DNA of 64,000 nt from assembly GCF_004362395.1 (NCBI RefSeq), contig NZ_SNWE01000003.1, forward strand, positions 168,558 to 232,557, in the 5' to 3' direction. Position numbers and translations under genes: made by a program. Position 1 is the first letter of the stretch. The number at the start of each line of letters is the position of its first letter. A model generated the notes under the pieces. It saw nothing but the letters and a program-made list of their open reading frames with translations. It had not been told where the DNA came from and did no database searches. Positions 19,180 to 28,300 of the stretch are shown in pieces. The stretch comes from Salegentibacter sp. 24 (GTDB taxonomy: Bacteria; Bacteroidota; Bacteroidia; Flavobacteriales; Flavobacteriaceae).

Positions 19180-19459
19180 TATAATACAAATTCCCCTGAT
19201 CATCTATATCTATAGCAATAGGATCAGCTACCAGAGAATCTACTCCCCATATCTTGAGGCTGAGTCCGTTGGCAATTTCAGGATTAATTAATTCCTCGAT
19301 ATCTTTAGCCAAGGCTGTTGCAACCTCCGAATCCATTTGCTCTATTCTTGTATCAACCGGATCATTTTTACAGCTAAATAGAAAAAGAGCACATAAAAAA
19401 GAGCACAACCAAAGAAAAGAAGTGTTATTAACAAAAAAACAATTACCATTTTTCTTCAT
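19180..19459 (-). pseudogene. IS-interrupted propeller/HEAT/cytochrome c lipoprotein, 5' part
   Basis: The N-terminal 93 codons of the gene whose remainder is at 14334-17529. It begins with ATG at 19459, has a hydrophobic segment and a lipobox (FLFSC), and continues into the propeller start (DPIAIDIDDQGNLYYT). After crossing the IS boundary the frame picks up a few IS-encoded residues and stops at 19154. At the junction, removing the IS and one TATAA copy gives DQGNLYYTRTNRQKNSEF without a break. As it stands it would make only a short lipoprotein stub. Confidence 0.88.
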
Positions 19460-19641
19460 GAAATTTATATTTAATGATGAGATTTTATATCGAACACATT
19501 TTTTAACACCTCTCCCGGAGGAAGATTATTTGATTAATAGTACAGTTTTTATAATAAGTCGTCATTTAAGAATATCCAGCTAAATATGAATAGGTTGCCA
19601 CTAGCGTCCAATTATGAAACCCCTGCTCTATTGTCAAGGAT

Positions 19642-20358
19642 TTAGTAAAAAAAACGCTCACTATGCGGTTCATAAGATGATCCCCAGATTTTAATATTGT
19701 CAAATTTTCCGGTATCGTCAAAAGAACCAAATCCGATATACCCAAAATCATAATGCATATCCTTGGCCTCCATAACAGGGGTAGTCATATCATTGATAAA
19801 TACTCTTATACAACCTGTTTCAATATTTCTTTCCAATCGAATTTTGTGCCACCGTTCGGTAGTTCCCCAGTCTACTCCTTCGGTTGTCCTAGAGGCAATA
19901 TTTGTTCTAGGAGCGTCATTGACCAGGAAAATATTATGTGCATTCTGATCAGCGCTGGTAGCCATATGGATATAGTAGAATTTGGAAGGATCCTTTAATC
20001 CAAAAAACAGGCATAAATCTCTGTGCCCATATTCTTTCCCGGTTTGCTGCACATCGGCTTCCAAAATAAAACTGCCAAATTTCATGTTCTTTATATAAGC
20101 AATATTTAATGGAGAGCGCACCGGAGGTTGGTATCGACTTTTTCCATAAAGCACAAGGGCTTCCCCTTGGTTCCCCTTACCAATTTGCCATGCTGAGGAG
20201 TCTGTTATTTCAAAATGATTAAGATTCACATCACCCTCAAAGTCCTGCTCGTAGAGCAGTTCATAATTAGAAGGAATCTGCTGTGCCCGCATAAAAGTTG
20301 TTGCGAAAAAGATTGATATTGCGGTTTGAAATAAAACAATTCTTGTTAGAGCAAACAT
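19642..20358 (-). CDS. Secreted LamG/concanavalin-like protein of unknown function
   Basis: 238 residues with a signal peptide ending near MRAQQ. The body is predicted all-beta: YEQDFEG, LEADVQQTGKEYGHRDLCLFFGL, FYYIHMATSADQNAHNIFLVND, RWHKIRLERNIETGCIRVFIND and IGFGSFDDTGKFDNIKIWG follow the usual order of a LamG or DUF1080-like jelly roll. No catalytic motif is recognised. It lies 50 bp after the Dabb lipoprotein gene and 182 bp before the split cytochrome c gene in the same direction, so it probably belongs to that exported set, perhaps as a glycan-binding protein or lyase-like hydrolase. Confidence 0.7.
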   Translation of the reverse strand: MFALTRIVLFQTAISIFFATTFMRAQQIPSNYELLYEQDFEGDVNLNHFEITDSSAWQIGKGNQGEALVLYGKSRYQPPVRSPLNIAYIKNMKFGSFILEADVQQTGKEYGHRDLCLFFGLKDPSKFYYIHMATSADQNAHNIFLVNDAPRTNIASRTTEGVDWGTTERWHKIRLERNIETGCIRVFINDMTTPVMEAKDMHYDFGYIGFGSFDDTGKFDNIKIWGSSYEPHSERFFY

Positions 20359-20408
20359 TCATCTGAATTTTAGGTGTTCTTATTTTAACATCTCACCAAT
20401 ATCAAAAA

Positions 20409-20807
20409 CTATTTAGTTATGGGAATATAATCTACTACAAACACATCTTCCACAATTTTCATTTCTCCCAAAAATTCTCCAAATTTTTGATGTTCGGGAT
20501 GGGGTAAATAGGTATCTCTTGCATCGGCATCTTCAAAAGTGAACTGATAAACATGCGTGAACCCATTATTTTTATTTTCCGGGCTGTCATTGATTCCATG
20601 TTCAAAAGCAACAATACCAGGGATTTTATTTTGCAGATTGCTTATAGCACTGGTTACTTTCTCAATTTGATCTGGCGTAGCTGTAGATTTATATTTGAAA
20701 ATTACTATATGTCTCATTTGCTTTTCATTTGAATTCTGACATCCCGAAAAAATCAGGTTTAGGGTTAAAAGAACTAGTATCGTTCTAGCATTTAATATTC
20801 TTTTCAT
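20409..20807 (-). CDS. Dabb-family (stress-responsive alpha/beta barrel) lipoprotein
   Basis: 132 residues from ATG at 20807. This start is preferred over a longer frame because it opens a clean lipoprotein signal (MKRILNARTILVL, lipobox LIFSGC). The rest is a Dabb domain: RHIVIFKYKSTATPDQIEKV, IPGIVAFEHGINDSPE, FTHVYQFTFEDADARDTYLPHPEHQKF. Most Dabb proteins are cytosolic dimers; a lipid-anchored form is unusual but occurs in Bacteroidota sugar-degrading loci. It precedes the LamG-like gene by 50 bp. A promoter element is seen at 20849-20856. Substrate unknown. Confidence 0.85.
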   Translation of the reverse strand: MKRILNARTILVLLTLNLIFSGCQNSNEKQMRHIVIFKYKSTATPDQIEKVTSAISNLQNKIPGIVAFEHGINDSPENKNNGFTHVYQFTFEDADARDTYLPHPEHQKFGEFLGEMKIVEDVFVVDYIPITK

Positions 20808-20848
20808 GTACAATAAATTAATTATTGGAAAAAGTGAGAACTCGTTAG

Positions 20849-20856
20849 CAAAACTA
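20849..20856 (-). promoter_or_regulatory. Candidate -7 element for the Dabb-LamG-cytochrome c series
   Basis: TAGTTTTG on the minus strand matches TAnnTTTG and ends about 40 bp before the Dabb start. It is the same octamer as at 13203-13210 before the DUF1080+PA14 gene. No clear -33 element at the standard distance. Confidence 0.35.
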
Positions 20857-20864
20857 AATTTCAA

Positions 20865-21409
20865 AATAACAAAGCATGAACTAGCCTTAATGGGTCAAAT
20901 TTATTAGAGTTTTAAAACGTTCCAATTTTACTGGAACACTCGTGATCTCTGCTCTAATCGAAAAAGAAATGCAGCGGCTATTTTTGCAAAACAACGAGCA
21001 TAAAATAATGCATTTTTATTATGGCTATTTTTCATATTGTTTTAGATTAATAAGTATTGGTTTACTATGATGGGGTTAAAAAGTTTTACAAGTGAGTTCT
21101 AAGGAATCCTGGAGCATTAATTTTTAAACATCGATTTATAAAATTTCAAGCCCTCCCGGGCCGCCTCGTCCGAACTCGCTGCCAATGGTCTCCAAATGCA
21201 AGTTGCCTTGGCAATTTATTCTGAAACTGCACAAAAGGTTTCAATAACAATAGCACACTCATAACCTCAAAAAAAGCATCATAAATAATTATAAATACTT
21301 TTAAACTGTTGTGAAAATGGTAGGTGTTGTATAGATACAAAAAATACAACATTAAACTAATAAAATCCTTCAAAAATTCATAGGTCAAACCGTAAAACAA
21401 TTCGAGAAA
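20865..21409. other. Intergenic stretch without a recognised gene
   Basis: About 550 bp between the Dabb gene and the GH97 stop. It holds a small inverted repeat GTTCCA-N7-TGGAAC near 20919-20937 and a short GC-rich island at about 21150-21200 that stands out from the AT-rich surroundings. An 84-codon open frame across it (21146-21400) has no recognisable domain and looks spurious. One minus-strand frame of the island reads GSEFGRGGPGGLEIL, possibly a gene-end fragment of unknown origin. Confidence 0.4.
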
Positions 21410-23371
21410 TTAATTGCTAATTAATAACGCCCCCCCTTCCGGCAAAAGCTTTATTTTTAGTTTAGCATTACTGCTTACTTGCACCTTTTTTTCACCAGCG
21501 GTGAGATCTTCTTTATCATAGATCATCTGTACCTTTTCATTTTTTAACATGGGAAGATCCAAATTGAGTTCTTTCCCAATTTTCTCACCATTGACTGCAG
21601 CCACATACCATTTTGAACCTTTTCTTCTGGCAATAACACAATGTTTACCGGGGACACCTTCAATAAAAACGGTTTCGTCCCAGGTGGTAGGAACTTCTCT
21701 TAGAAAATCGAGGACATATTCCGGTTGTTCATCTAAATTATTAGGTGTCAGTCCAAAATGTTGAACAGGTGAAAAATATAATACTGATGTAGCCAGTTCA
21801 AAAGCATCAGTAGTGGAACGAATAGTTCCTTCGTTTTGCTTTCTGGACAACCTGTTGTTTAAAAAAACCGGTGCAAAATCCATTGTTCCTACGGCATTCC
21901 TGGTAAAAGGCAAGATCGTGGCATTTAGTGCATGCTTATCCAGAGCTTCCTGCCTGAAAACAAGATTTTCAGATGCCAGCACAGCTTCTGAAGTTATAAA
22001 ATTCGGAAACATTCGCTGCCAGCCTCTGGGCAGTGTGCAGCCATGGAAAGTAACACCAAGGCCATAATTATTTGCATCGGTAAGTATATCTTCATACAGT
22101 CTCATGGTATGTTGTTTATCACCCCCAAAAAAATCTACTTTGATTCCTTTTACACCTATTTTTTGCATCCACTTCATTTCCTTATTTCTTGAAGGGGAAG
22201 AGTTCATGCGGTCCTGCGGGGTTTGTGGTGCGTTATTCCAATAGCCGTTTGAATTATACCAAAGAATTACATCTACATTTTTAGAATTGGCATATTGCAC
22301 AAGATCTTCCATTCTCTGGTGACCTATGTTATTATCCCACCAATTGTCGATTAGTACATATTCAAAGTCCAGGTCAGCTGCCATATCAATATACCGTACC
22401 TGATCGTCATAATTAATACTTTTATCCTGCCATACGATCCAGCTCCATGCAGCCCGTCCTGTTTTGTATTCCTGTGAGGCTTTATATAAAGGTTTGACTA
22501 AATCAAAGGCTACAGTAGATTCTACAATCGGTTTTAGGGATTCTCCAAGAGTAAGTGTTCTCCAGGGAGTCTGAGCCGGTAATGCCATTGAAGGATAGGT
22601 TTCGCCTATCCCATTGTTTTCCCCTTCCTGAGGAAATTCCAGTGTATAGATTCCCTGAGCATTACCTTCTCCCAATCTTGAACCAACATACTGCCCGTGC
22701 ACGCCCGTTTCTGATATGAGAACCCAACCATTTTTTCCAAGTTTAAATAAGGCAGGAAAAGTGAATCCAACACCATATTTGGAAGCAGTACCCACGGGCA
22801 TATCTTTTAAATACTCCTCTTCGTAACTGGGTTTAGTATTTTCCCAACCGATCATGGGCAAGGCTTGTGAAGTAATATAGGCTGTAGCATAATCGGGAAG
22901 GTTAAATGCAGTTGTTTCTTCCTTAATACGTATTTTGGTTTGATTCTTACCTCCTATGATTTTGTAAGAAAAAGCAAGGTCGCGATCACTTACTCTAAAT
23001 ATAACTTTAAGGGTATCACTGTTCTCATTTATGAAAGTACTGACTAATTCATTTGCACGATAATCAACCTTACTAACTTTAGCCCTATTCAGCTCATAAG
23101 TTTCGGATACTTCTTTTTTCTGATTTTCAATAAACTTCAGGTTCTGCGCAAACTGTCCTATCGAAGTCTTCATCCCCAATGAAGAATTCTCCAGAAAAAC
23201 TACTTCATTCAATTTCACATCAAAATTCGGAGCGCCAGCTTCGTTAATTTTTACATTAAGCTTTATTTTTTTATTGGGACTTTCAATCGTACCCACTATT
23301 TGAGCATAACAAAGATTATATACAGAAGAAAAGATGAGACAAAATGTTACTAAACAATGTTTGAAATGCAT
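21410..23371 (-). CDS. GH97 family glycosidase, alpha-galactosidase-type (retaining)
   Basis: 653 residues with a signal peptide. The N-terminal beta-sandwich (GTIESPNKKIKLNVKI) and the central TIM barrel (FEYVLIDNWWD, GVKGIKVDFFGGDKQ, YGLGVTFHGCTLPRGWQRMFP) are typical of GH97. Asp413 in IKVDFF and Glu468 in ASEN have the same 55-residue spacing as the nucleophile and acid/base of the retaining alpha-galactosidase BtGH97b (Asp415 and Glu470, from memory), unlike the inverting SusB type. It acts in the periplasm or envelope. The IS copy 2 left end lies only 23 bp upstream of its start, so its native promoter is displaced and transcription from upstream meets an IS terminator. Confidence 0.88.
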   Translation of the reverse strand: MHFKHCLVTFCLIFSSVYNLCYAQIVGTIESPNKKIKLNVKINEAGAPNFDVKLNEVVFLENSSLGMKTSIGQFAQNLKFIENQKKEVSETYELNRAKVSKVDYRANELVSTFINENSDTLKVIFRVSDRDLAFSYKIIGGKNQTKIRIKEETTAFNLPDYATAYITSQALPMIGWENTKPSYEEEYLKDMPVGTASKYGVGFTFPALFKLGKNGWVLISETGVHGQYVGSRLGEGNAQGIYTLEFPQEGENNGIGETYPSMALPAQTPWRTLTLGESLKPIVESTVAFDLVKPLYKASQEYKTGRAAWSWIVWQDKSINYDDQVRYIDMAADLDFEYVLIDNWWDNNIGHQRMEDLVQYANSKNVDVILWYNSNGYWNNAPQTPQDRMNSSPSRNKEMKWMQKIGVKGIKVDFFGGDKQHTMRLYEDILTDANNYGLGVTFHGCTLPRGWQRMFPNFITSEAVLASENLVFRQEALDKHALNATILPFTRNAVGTMDFAPVFLNNRLSRKQNEGTIRSTTDAFELATSVLYFSPVQHFGLTPNNLDEQPEYVLDFLREVPTTWDETVFIEGVPGKHCVIARRKGSKWYVAAVNGEKIGKELNLDLPMLKNEKVQMIYDKEDLTAGEKKVQVSSNAKLKIKLLPEGGALLISN

Positions 23372-23394
23372 ATGATATCTTTTTTATTATAAAG

Positions 23395-25044
23395 CCTTAA
23401 ATCCGCAGGTTAGCATTAAAAAAGAAAAGGAAAAGCCACTAAAACCAAAGGTTAAAAGGCTTTTCCAATTCAAATATTTTCACCAATTTGGGTGAAAACA
23501 TCGTTGCGGATGAAAATTACAACTTCATTAGAAAACATACAATCATTTGGCGGGCTTAATTTTGTTTCAGCCGAATTTGACCAATTAAACCTTCCAGAAA
23601 TGATTGCCCGGCACCTTGGGCAGCGCCCTTCACAAGCCAAGTTTAGCTATTCTGATATGGTCAGAAATATGTGGTCGGTTCTTTTTTCCGGAGGTGACTG
23701 CGCAGAAGATTTGCAAACCAACTTAAAAAATGAGTTCCTGCATATCCAGGACCTCAATGTATGTTCTCCGGATACTGTTTTGCGCCTTCAGAAATCCTTG
23801 GCTCTGGGCAAGGAAATCCATATAGGCAAGTCGGGGTCTGTGAATGAATTCAGCAAACATCCCAAGCTCAATGCTCTAAACCTGGATCTGTTGCTGCAAT
23901 CAAAAACATTGTGCCCAAACCAGTCTTATGATCTTGACTTTGACCACCAGTTTATCCCTTGTGAGAAATACGATTCCAAAAAGGGCTATAAAATGAAGCA
24001 GGGCTATTTCCCGGGCGTGGCAAGCATCGGCAAACATATCGTGTATGTTGAGAACAGGAACGGCAACTCTAATGTAAAGTTCAAACAGGCGGAAACACTG
24101 CAGGACACCTATGATCTGCTAAAAAGCCAAAACATTCAAATTGACAGGAGCCGTATGGACTGTGGCTCTTTTACAAAGGAAATCATTAAAACGGTCCAGG
24201 CCAACAGCGAAAGGTTTTACATCAGGGCTCAGCGCTGTGGTGAACTGTCCAACAAAATAAAGAACGTACAACAATGGCAAACGGTAAAAATAGGGCTGTT
24301 CGATGTGGAGGTCTGCAGTATCGAGTATACACCTTTTGGGGGCAAGAAAACATATCGGTACGTGATAAGCAGAGAAAAGAACCATACCGGCCAGACCGAT
24401 GCTTTTTTTGGCGATGCCTTTACCTACAGGGCAATAGCCACTAATGACCTGGCTTCCACCGATAAAGAGATCATAGAATACTACAATCAAAGAGGGACCT
24501 CCGAAAGGATATTTGATCAAATGAACAATGATTTTGGATGGAAGAACCTGCCCTTTTCTTTTTTAGAGGAGAATACGGTGTATATGATCCTGACGGCCAT
24601 GTGCAGGAATTTCTATTTGATGCTCTTAGAGAAATTATCCAAAAAAATACCTTTTGTGAAGCCTTACTTCAGGCTCAAAAAGTTCATCTTCCGCTTTGTA
24701 ACCGTGCCTTTCAAATGGATCAGACGAGCAAGACAGAGGATCCTCAAATTATTCACCAAAAAACCCTACCACCTACTGGTTTAAAGGTTCTAACTACCAG
24801 CAAATATTAACCTTTATGGGGAAGGTATGCCCATGTATCAGCGCTAATAGCCCTAAAACCGTTATTCGTTGCCAATCTCACTCACGGAAAAACAGTGGGG
24901 TTAAAAAAAAACAAAATAAGGATATGAGTACACCCAAATAACAGAATTTGTAAAAATATAACCCAAAACAGAAGACAAAAAACCTTAAATTCACCCTACA
25001 AAATAGATTTTAAAATCACTAATTAACTACCTGCGGATTTAAGG
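23395..25044 (+). mobile_element. IS1380-family insertion sequence, copy 2 (complete)
   Basis: A 1650-bp copy with the same 16-bp inverted repeats (23395-23410, 25029-25044) and its own 5-bp target duplication TAAAG (23390-23394 and 25045-25049). Same orientation as copy 1 and apparently identical. It lies between the transketolase remnant and GH97. It includes the minus-strand terminator-like stem at 23429-23466, so it probably acts as a polar block on GH97. Confidence 0.95.
23492..24784 (+). CDS. IS1380-family transposase, copy 2
   Basis: Identical 430-residue protein to the copy at 17627-18919, with all DDE blocks intact. GTG start at 23492, alternative ATG at 23510. The open frames on the opposite strand and in the +1 frame at its 3' end are shadows. 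Confidence 0.93.
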   Translation: MKTSLRMKITTSLENIQSFGGLNFVSAEFDQLNLPEMIARHLGQRPSQAKFSYSDMVRNMWSVLFSGGDCAEDLQTNLKNEFLHIQDLNVCSPDTVLRLQKSLALGKEIHIGKSGSVNEFSKHPKLNALNLDLLLQSKTLCPNQSYDLDFDHQFIPCEKYDSKKGYKMKQGYFPGVASIGKHIVYVENRNGNSNVKFKQAETLQDTYDLLKSQNIQIDRSRMDCGSFTKEIIKTVQANSERFYIRAQRCGELSNKIKNVQQWQTVKIGLFDVEVCSIEYTPFGGKKTYRYVISREKNHTGQTDAFFGDAFTYRAIATNDLASTDKEIIEYYNQRGTSERIFDQMNNDFGWKNLPFSFLEENTVYMILTAMCRNFYLMLLEKLSKKIPFVKPYFRLKKFIFRFVTVPFKWIRRARQRILKLFTKKPYHLLV

Positions 25045-25063
25045 TAAAGTAAAAATCAAGGCT

Positions 25064-25360
25064 TTATTTTCGCTTAAGTACTTTGAGACTGGCTTTCAAA
25101 ATAGCATCAGCATTTAAACCATACTTTTCGAATAATTTTTCAGGCGTTCCGCTTTCCCCGAAAGTATCCTTTGTGGCCACAAATTCCTGCGGTGCTGGAT
25201 GATTCTCTGCCAGGGTACGGGCAACACTCTCCCCAACTCCGCCAAGGAATTATGTTCTTCAGCAGTTACCACGCATCCGGTCTTCTTCACCAAATTAATA
25301 ATGGCCTGCTCATCTAAAGGTTTAATAGTTTGAATATTGATCATTCCGATAACCCCCTTA
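25064..25360 (-). pseudogene. Transketolase C-terminal remnant, frameshifted
   Basis: Minus-strand reading gives GVIGMINIQTIKPLDEQAI and VVTAEEHNSL, the C-terminal domain of transketolase (the 1-deoxyxylulose/transketolase C domain). The frame breaks at about 25243, where one G of a GGG run appears missing. The shifted frame continues perfectly as GVGESVARTLAENHPAPQEF and GESGTPEKLFEKYGLNADA to a stop at 25064. The N-terminal bulk is absent; the remnant starts immediately after the hybrid regulator's stop codon, so a deletion joined the two. Transketolase genes accompany pentose-utilisation loci in Bacteroidota, which fits the GH43 enzymes here. Confidence 0.85.
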
Positions 25361-25363
25361 TTG

Positions 25364-28300
25364 TTAAGATTTAAATTCACTAGGAGTTTTACCGTATTTT
25401 TCCTTAAAAACTTTTCTAAAGTATTTTATATTATTAAAACCAACTTCGTAAGATGCCTGAGAAACTGAGAAATTTTCATTTTTAATTAACCCTGCTGCTC
25501 TTTCCACCTTCAAATTTCTTATATATTCATTGATACTTAAGCCCGTAATTGCTTTAAGTTTTCTATATAAAGAGGTTCTGCTCATTCCTATATCCTTGGA
25601 AATCAAATCAACATTATCTGTCCCTTTTCCTATATGCTTTGTCACAATTAAGTCAAGCTCAGAAAGAAACTCTTTTTCTTTATTTAATAAGCTGGAAACT
25701 TTCTCCTTAGGCTCAATATCCTCCTTGGTTCCATTTTTAAAATAATGATGTAAACGCACTCTGCTGGATAGTAAATTCTTCACCCTGGTTTTCAATAATT
25801 TGGAATTAAAGGGCTTCACAATATAAGCATCAGCACCCTGCTCATACCCCAGGTTTATACTTTCTAGGTTTGCTTTTGCGGTAAGAAGAATTATAGGAAT
25901 ATGGCTTGTAGAAACCTGTTGTTTTAATTCAGAACATAAATCTATTCCATTTTTTTCCGGCATCATAACATCTGAAATAATAATATCCGGTACATAGTTC
26001 GAAGCTTTGACAATACCTTCCTGACCATTTCTAGAATATAGCACATCGTACTCCTCCTGAAAGATTCCGCTTAGAAAACTTAAAATTTCCTCATTATCAT
26101 CTATAATAAGAATAAGTTGTTTGTTATCTCGTGAACTGAAACTAGCTATTTGTTTAGAAGATTTACTTCGATCAAAGAAGACTGAATCATTTTCTCCAAC
26201 CACCTCTTCCACTTCAACAGGTGTTTTTTTATTTCCTTTAATTTGATCCGAAGGAATCCTCAAGGTGAAAATTGTTTTTTCTCCCGGGGTACTTTCTACT
26301 TTAATATCCCCTCCATGCAATTCAGCAAAACGTCTCGATAACCCTAATCCAATGCCTGTCCCAGTTTTCTTCCTATTGGAATTAGAACGGTAATACCAAT
26401 CAAAAATATGTAATAATTCATCCTTATTAATTCCTGTACCCGTGTCTTTCACTGAAATTTCAAACTCATGTTCATAACAGCTCAACATAACTTTTACTTC
26501 TCCTCCCTTTCTACAGTATTTTATCGCATTGGACAGCAGATTATTCACAATAACTTCAATTTTCTCTTTGTCTATAAGAAATATTTTTTTGTCAGCTGGT
26601 AACGAATACTCTAGTGATATATTTTTTTCACTGGCAAGGGGGAGGTAGTTTGTCACCCACTTTTTCAAATTACCTGAAAGATTATGCTCTCTTTTATTCA
26701 ATTGGCTCAAACCTTCTTCTGCTTTTCTAAATTCTAACAATCTGTTGATTGAGCGATGCAGCTTTTTGGCATTTCTTTGAATAAATAAAAGATCATTTTT
26801 TAGTTTTTTATTCTGGTTTTCAGATAGCATATTTTCTACAGGAGCCAGAATCAAAGTTAGAGGAGTTTTAAGTTCGTGAGAAAATGCAGTAAAAAATCGA
26901 AAACGCTCTTCGTTCAAATCATGTTCTAACTGACGCTGTTTCTTTTCAAGCAAAAGAGAGTTCTTAAGATGCAACCTTTCCGAGTAATAATTAAAAGTGA
27001 TCCAAATCAGAAAGCCTATAAGGATAAAATATAACAAATAAGCGGGAAAGGTTCTCCAAAAAGGATGCGCAACTACAATTTTAAGTTCCTTAATATTCTG
27101 GGCACCTAAACCAGAATTAGCCATCACTTTCAGGGTATATTCTCCAGGAGGCACACTGGTAAAATTGGCCACTCCTGCTTCCTGTTCTTCGATCCAATAT
27201 TCATTATAATTTTCGAGTTTATAAGCATATTTCAGATTATGAGCTGCGGGGTACTTCAATGCTGCAAATTCGACTGAAAATGAATTTTGATTATGCTTCA
27301 ACTTAATTTCATCCTGATAGAGCATAGTTTTGCTTAGGATAGCATTTCTCTCCTTCTCATGGATCTTGATGGGTTTGTTAAGAACTTTTAAACCCTTAAA
27401 TAGTATAGGGTATTCATTTTCTAAGGTGCTGAAATGATTTGGATTTAAAATATTCAAGCCATTATTACCTCCAAAATAGAGGTGCCCGGAAGAAACTCGT
27501 AAAGCTGCACCTATATTGAATTCTCCTGCCTGGATGTTATTTAGGGAAGAAATGTCTAGCACTTCATTTGTGCGGAGATTAAAACGATTAATTCCATTAT
27601 AAGTACCCATCCAAATATACGATGAATCTTCCTGAACAAGACTATTTACGGTATTATTACTTAGCCCATCTCTTTCAGTAAAACTTAATACTTGCTCTGA
27701 TTTTGGATTAAACTGAAGTAACCCCCCATATCTTGTTCCTGCAAAAATTTCTCCATCGAGTGCCAGAACCGAAAAAAGTATATCACTATTAATCCCTTTT
27801 GTATTCTCCTTGTTATAATTACTAAACTCACCACTGTCTGGATTAAAACTTATCAGTCCCGATCCAAATGTAGCAAGCCATAAATTTCCACACTGATCAT
27901 CGTCTATAGATCGTATATCAATCTTTCCCAGGGTTGCGATATAATTGAACCTGTCTTTACTTTCAATATATTTATATAATCCCCCTCGGTTTGTCCCAAC
28001 CCATATCGTGCCATTAGCTGATTCGTAAATCACTCTTACATCACTACCCTCTGAAACAGCACCTTGAAGATAATGTTTGGATTTACCCGTGCCGGTATCT
28101 AACTTATTTAAACCTCCTTGATAAGTTCCTACCCAAACTCTCTTCTTACTGTCCTCAAGAATAGAGAGAATATAATTATTACTTAAGCTATGCTTTATTC
28201 CTTCAACATGACTGTAATTATCAATATTACCGGTACGGGGATCGTATAAATCAAGACCTCCTCCATCCGTGCCAATCCAAATTTTATCGTTGTTACTCTT

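Noticed and set aside
21146..21400. 84-codon open frame upstream of Dabb
   Set aside because: No domain, no signal, odd composition; part of the frame crosses the GC-rich island. Not supported as a gene.
17530..25044. Composite transposon formed by the two IS1380 copies
   Set aside because: Each copy has its own 5-bp target duplication (TATAA and TAAAG), and the outer flanks do not match, so they inserted separately.
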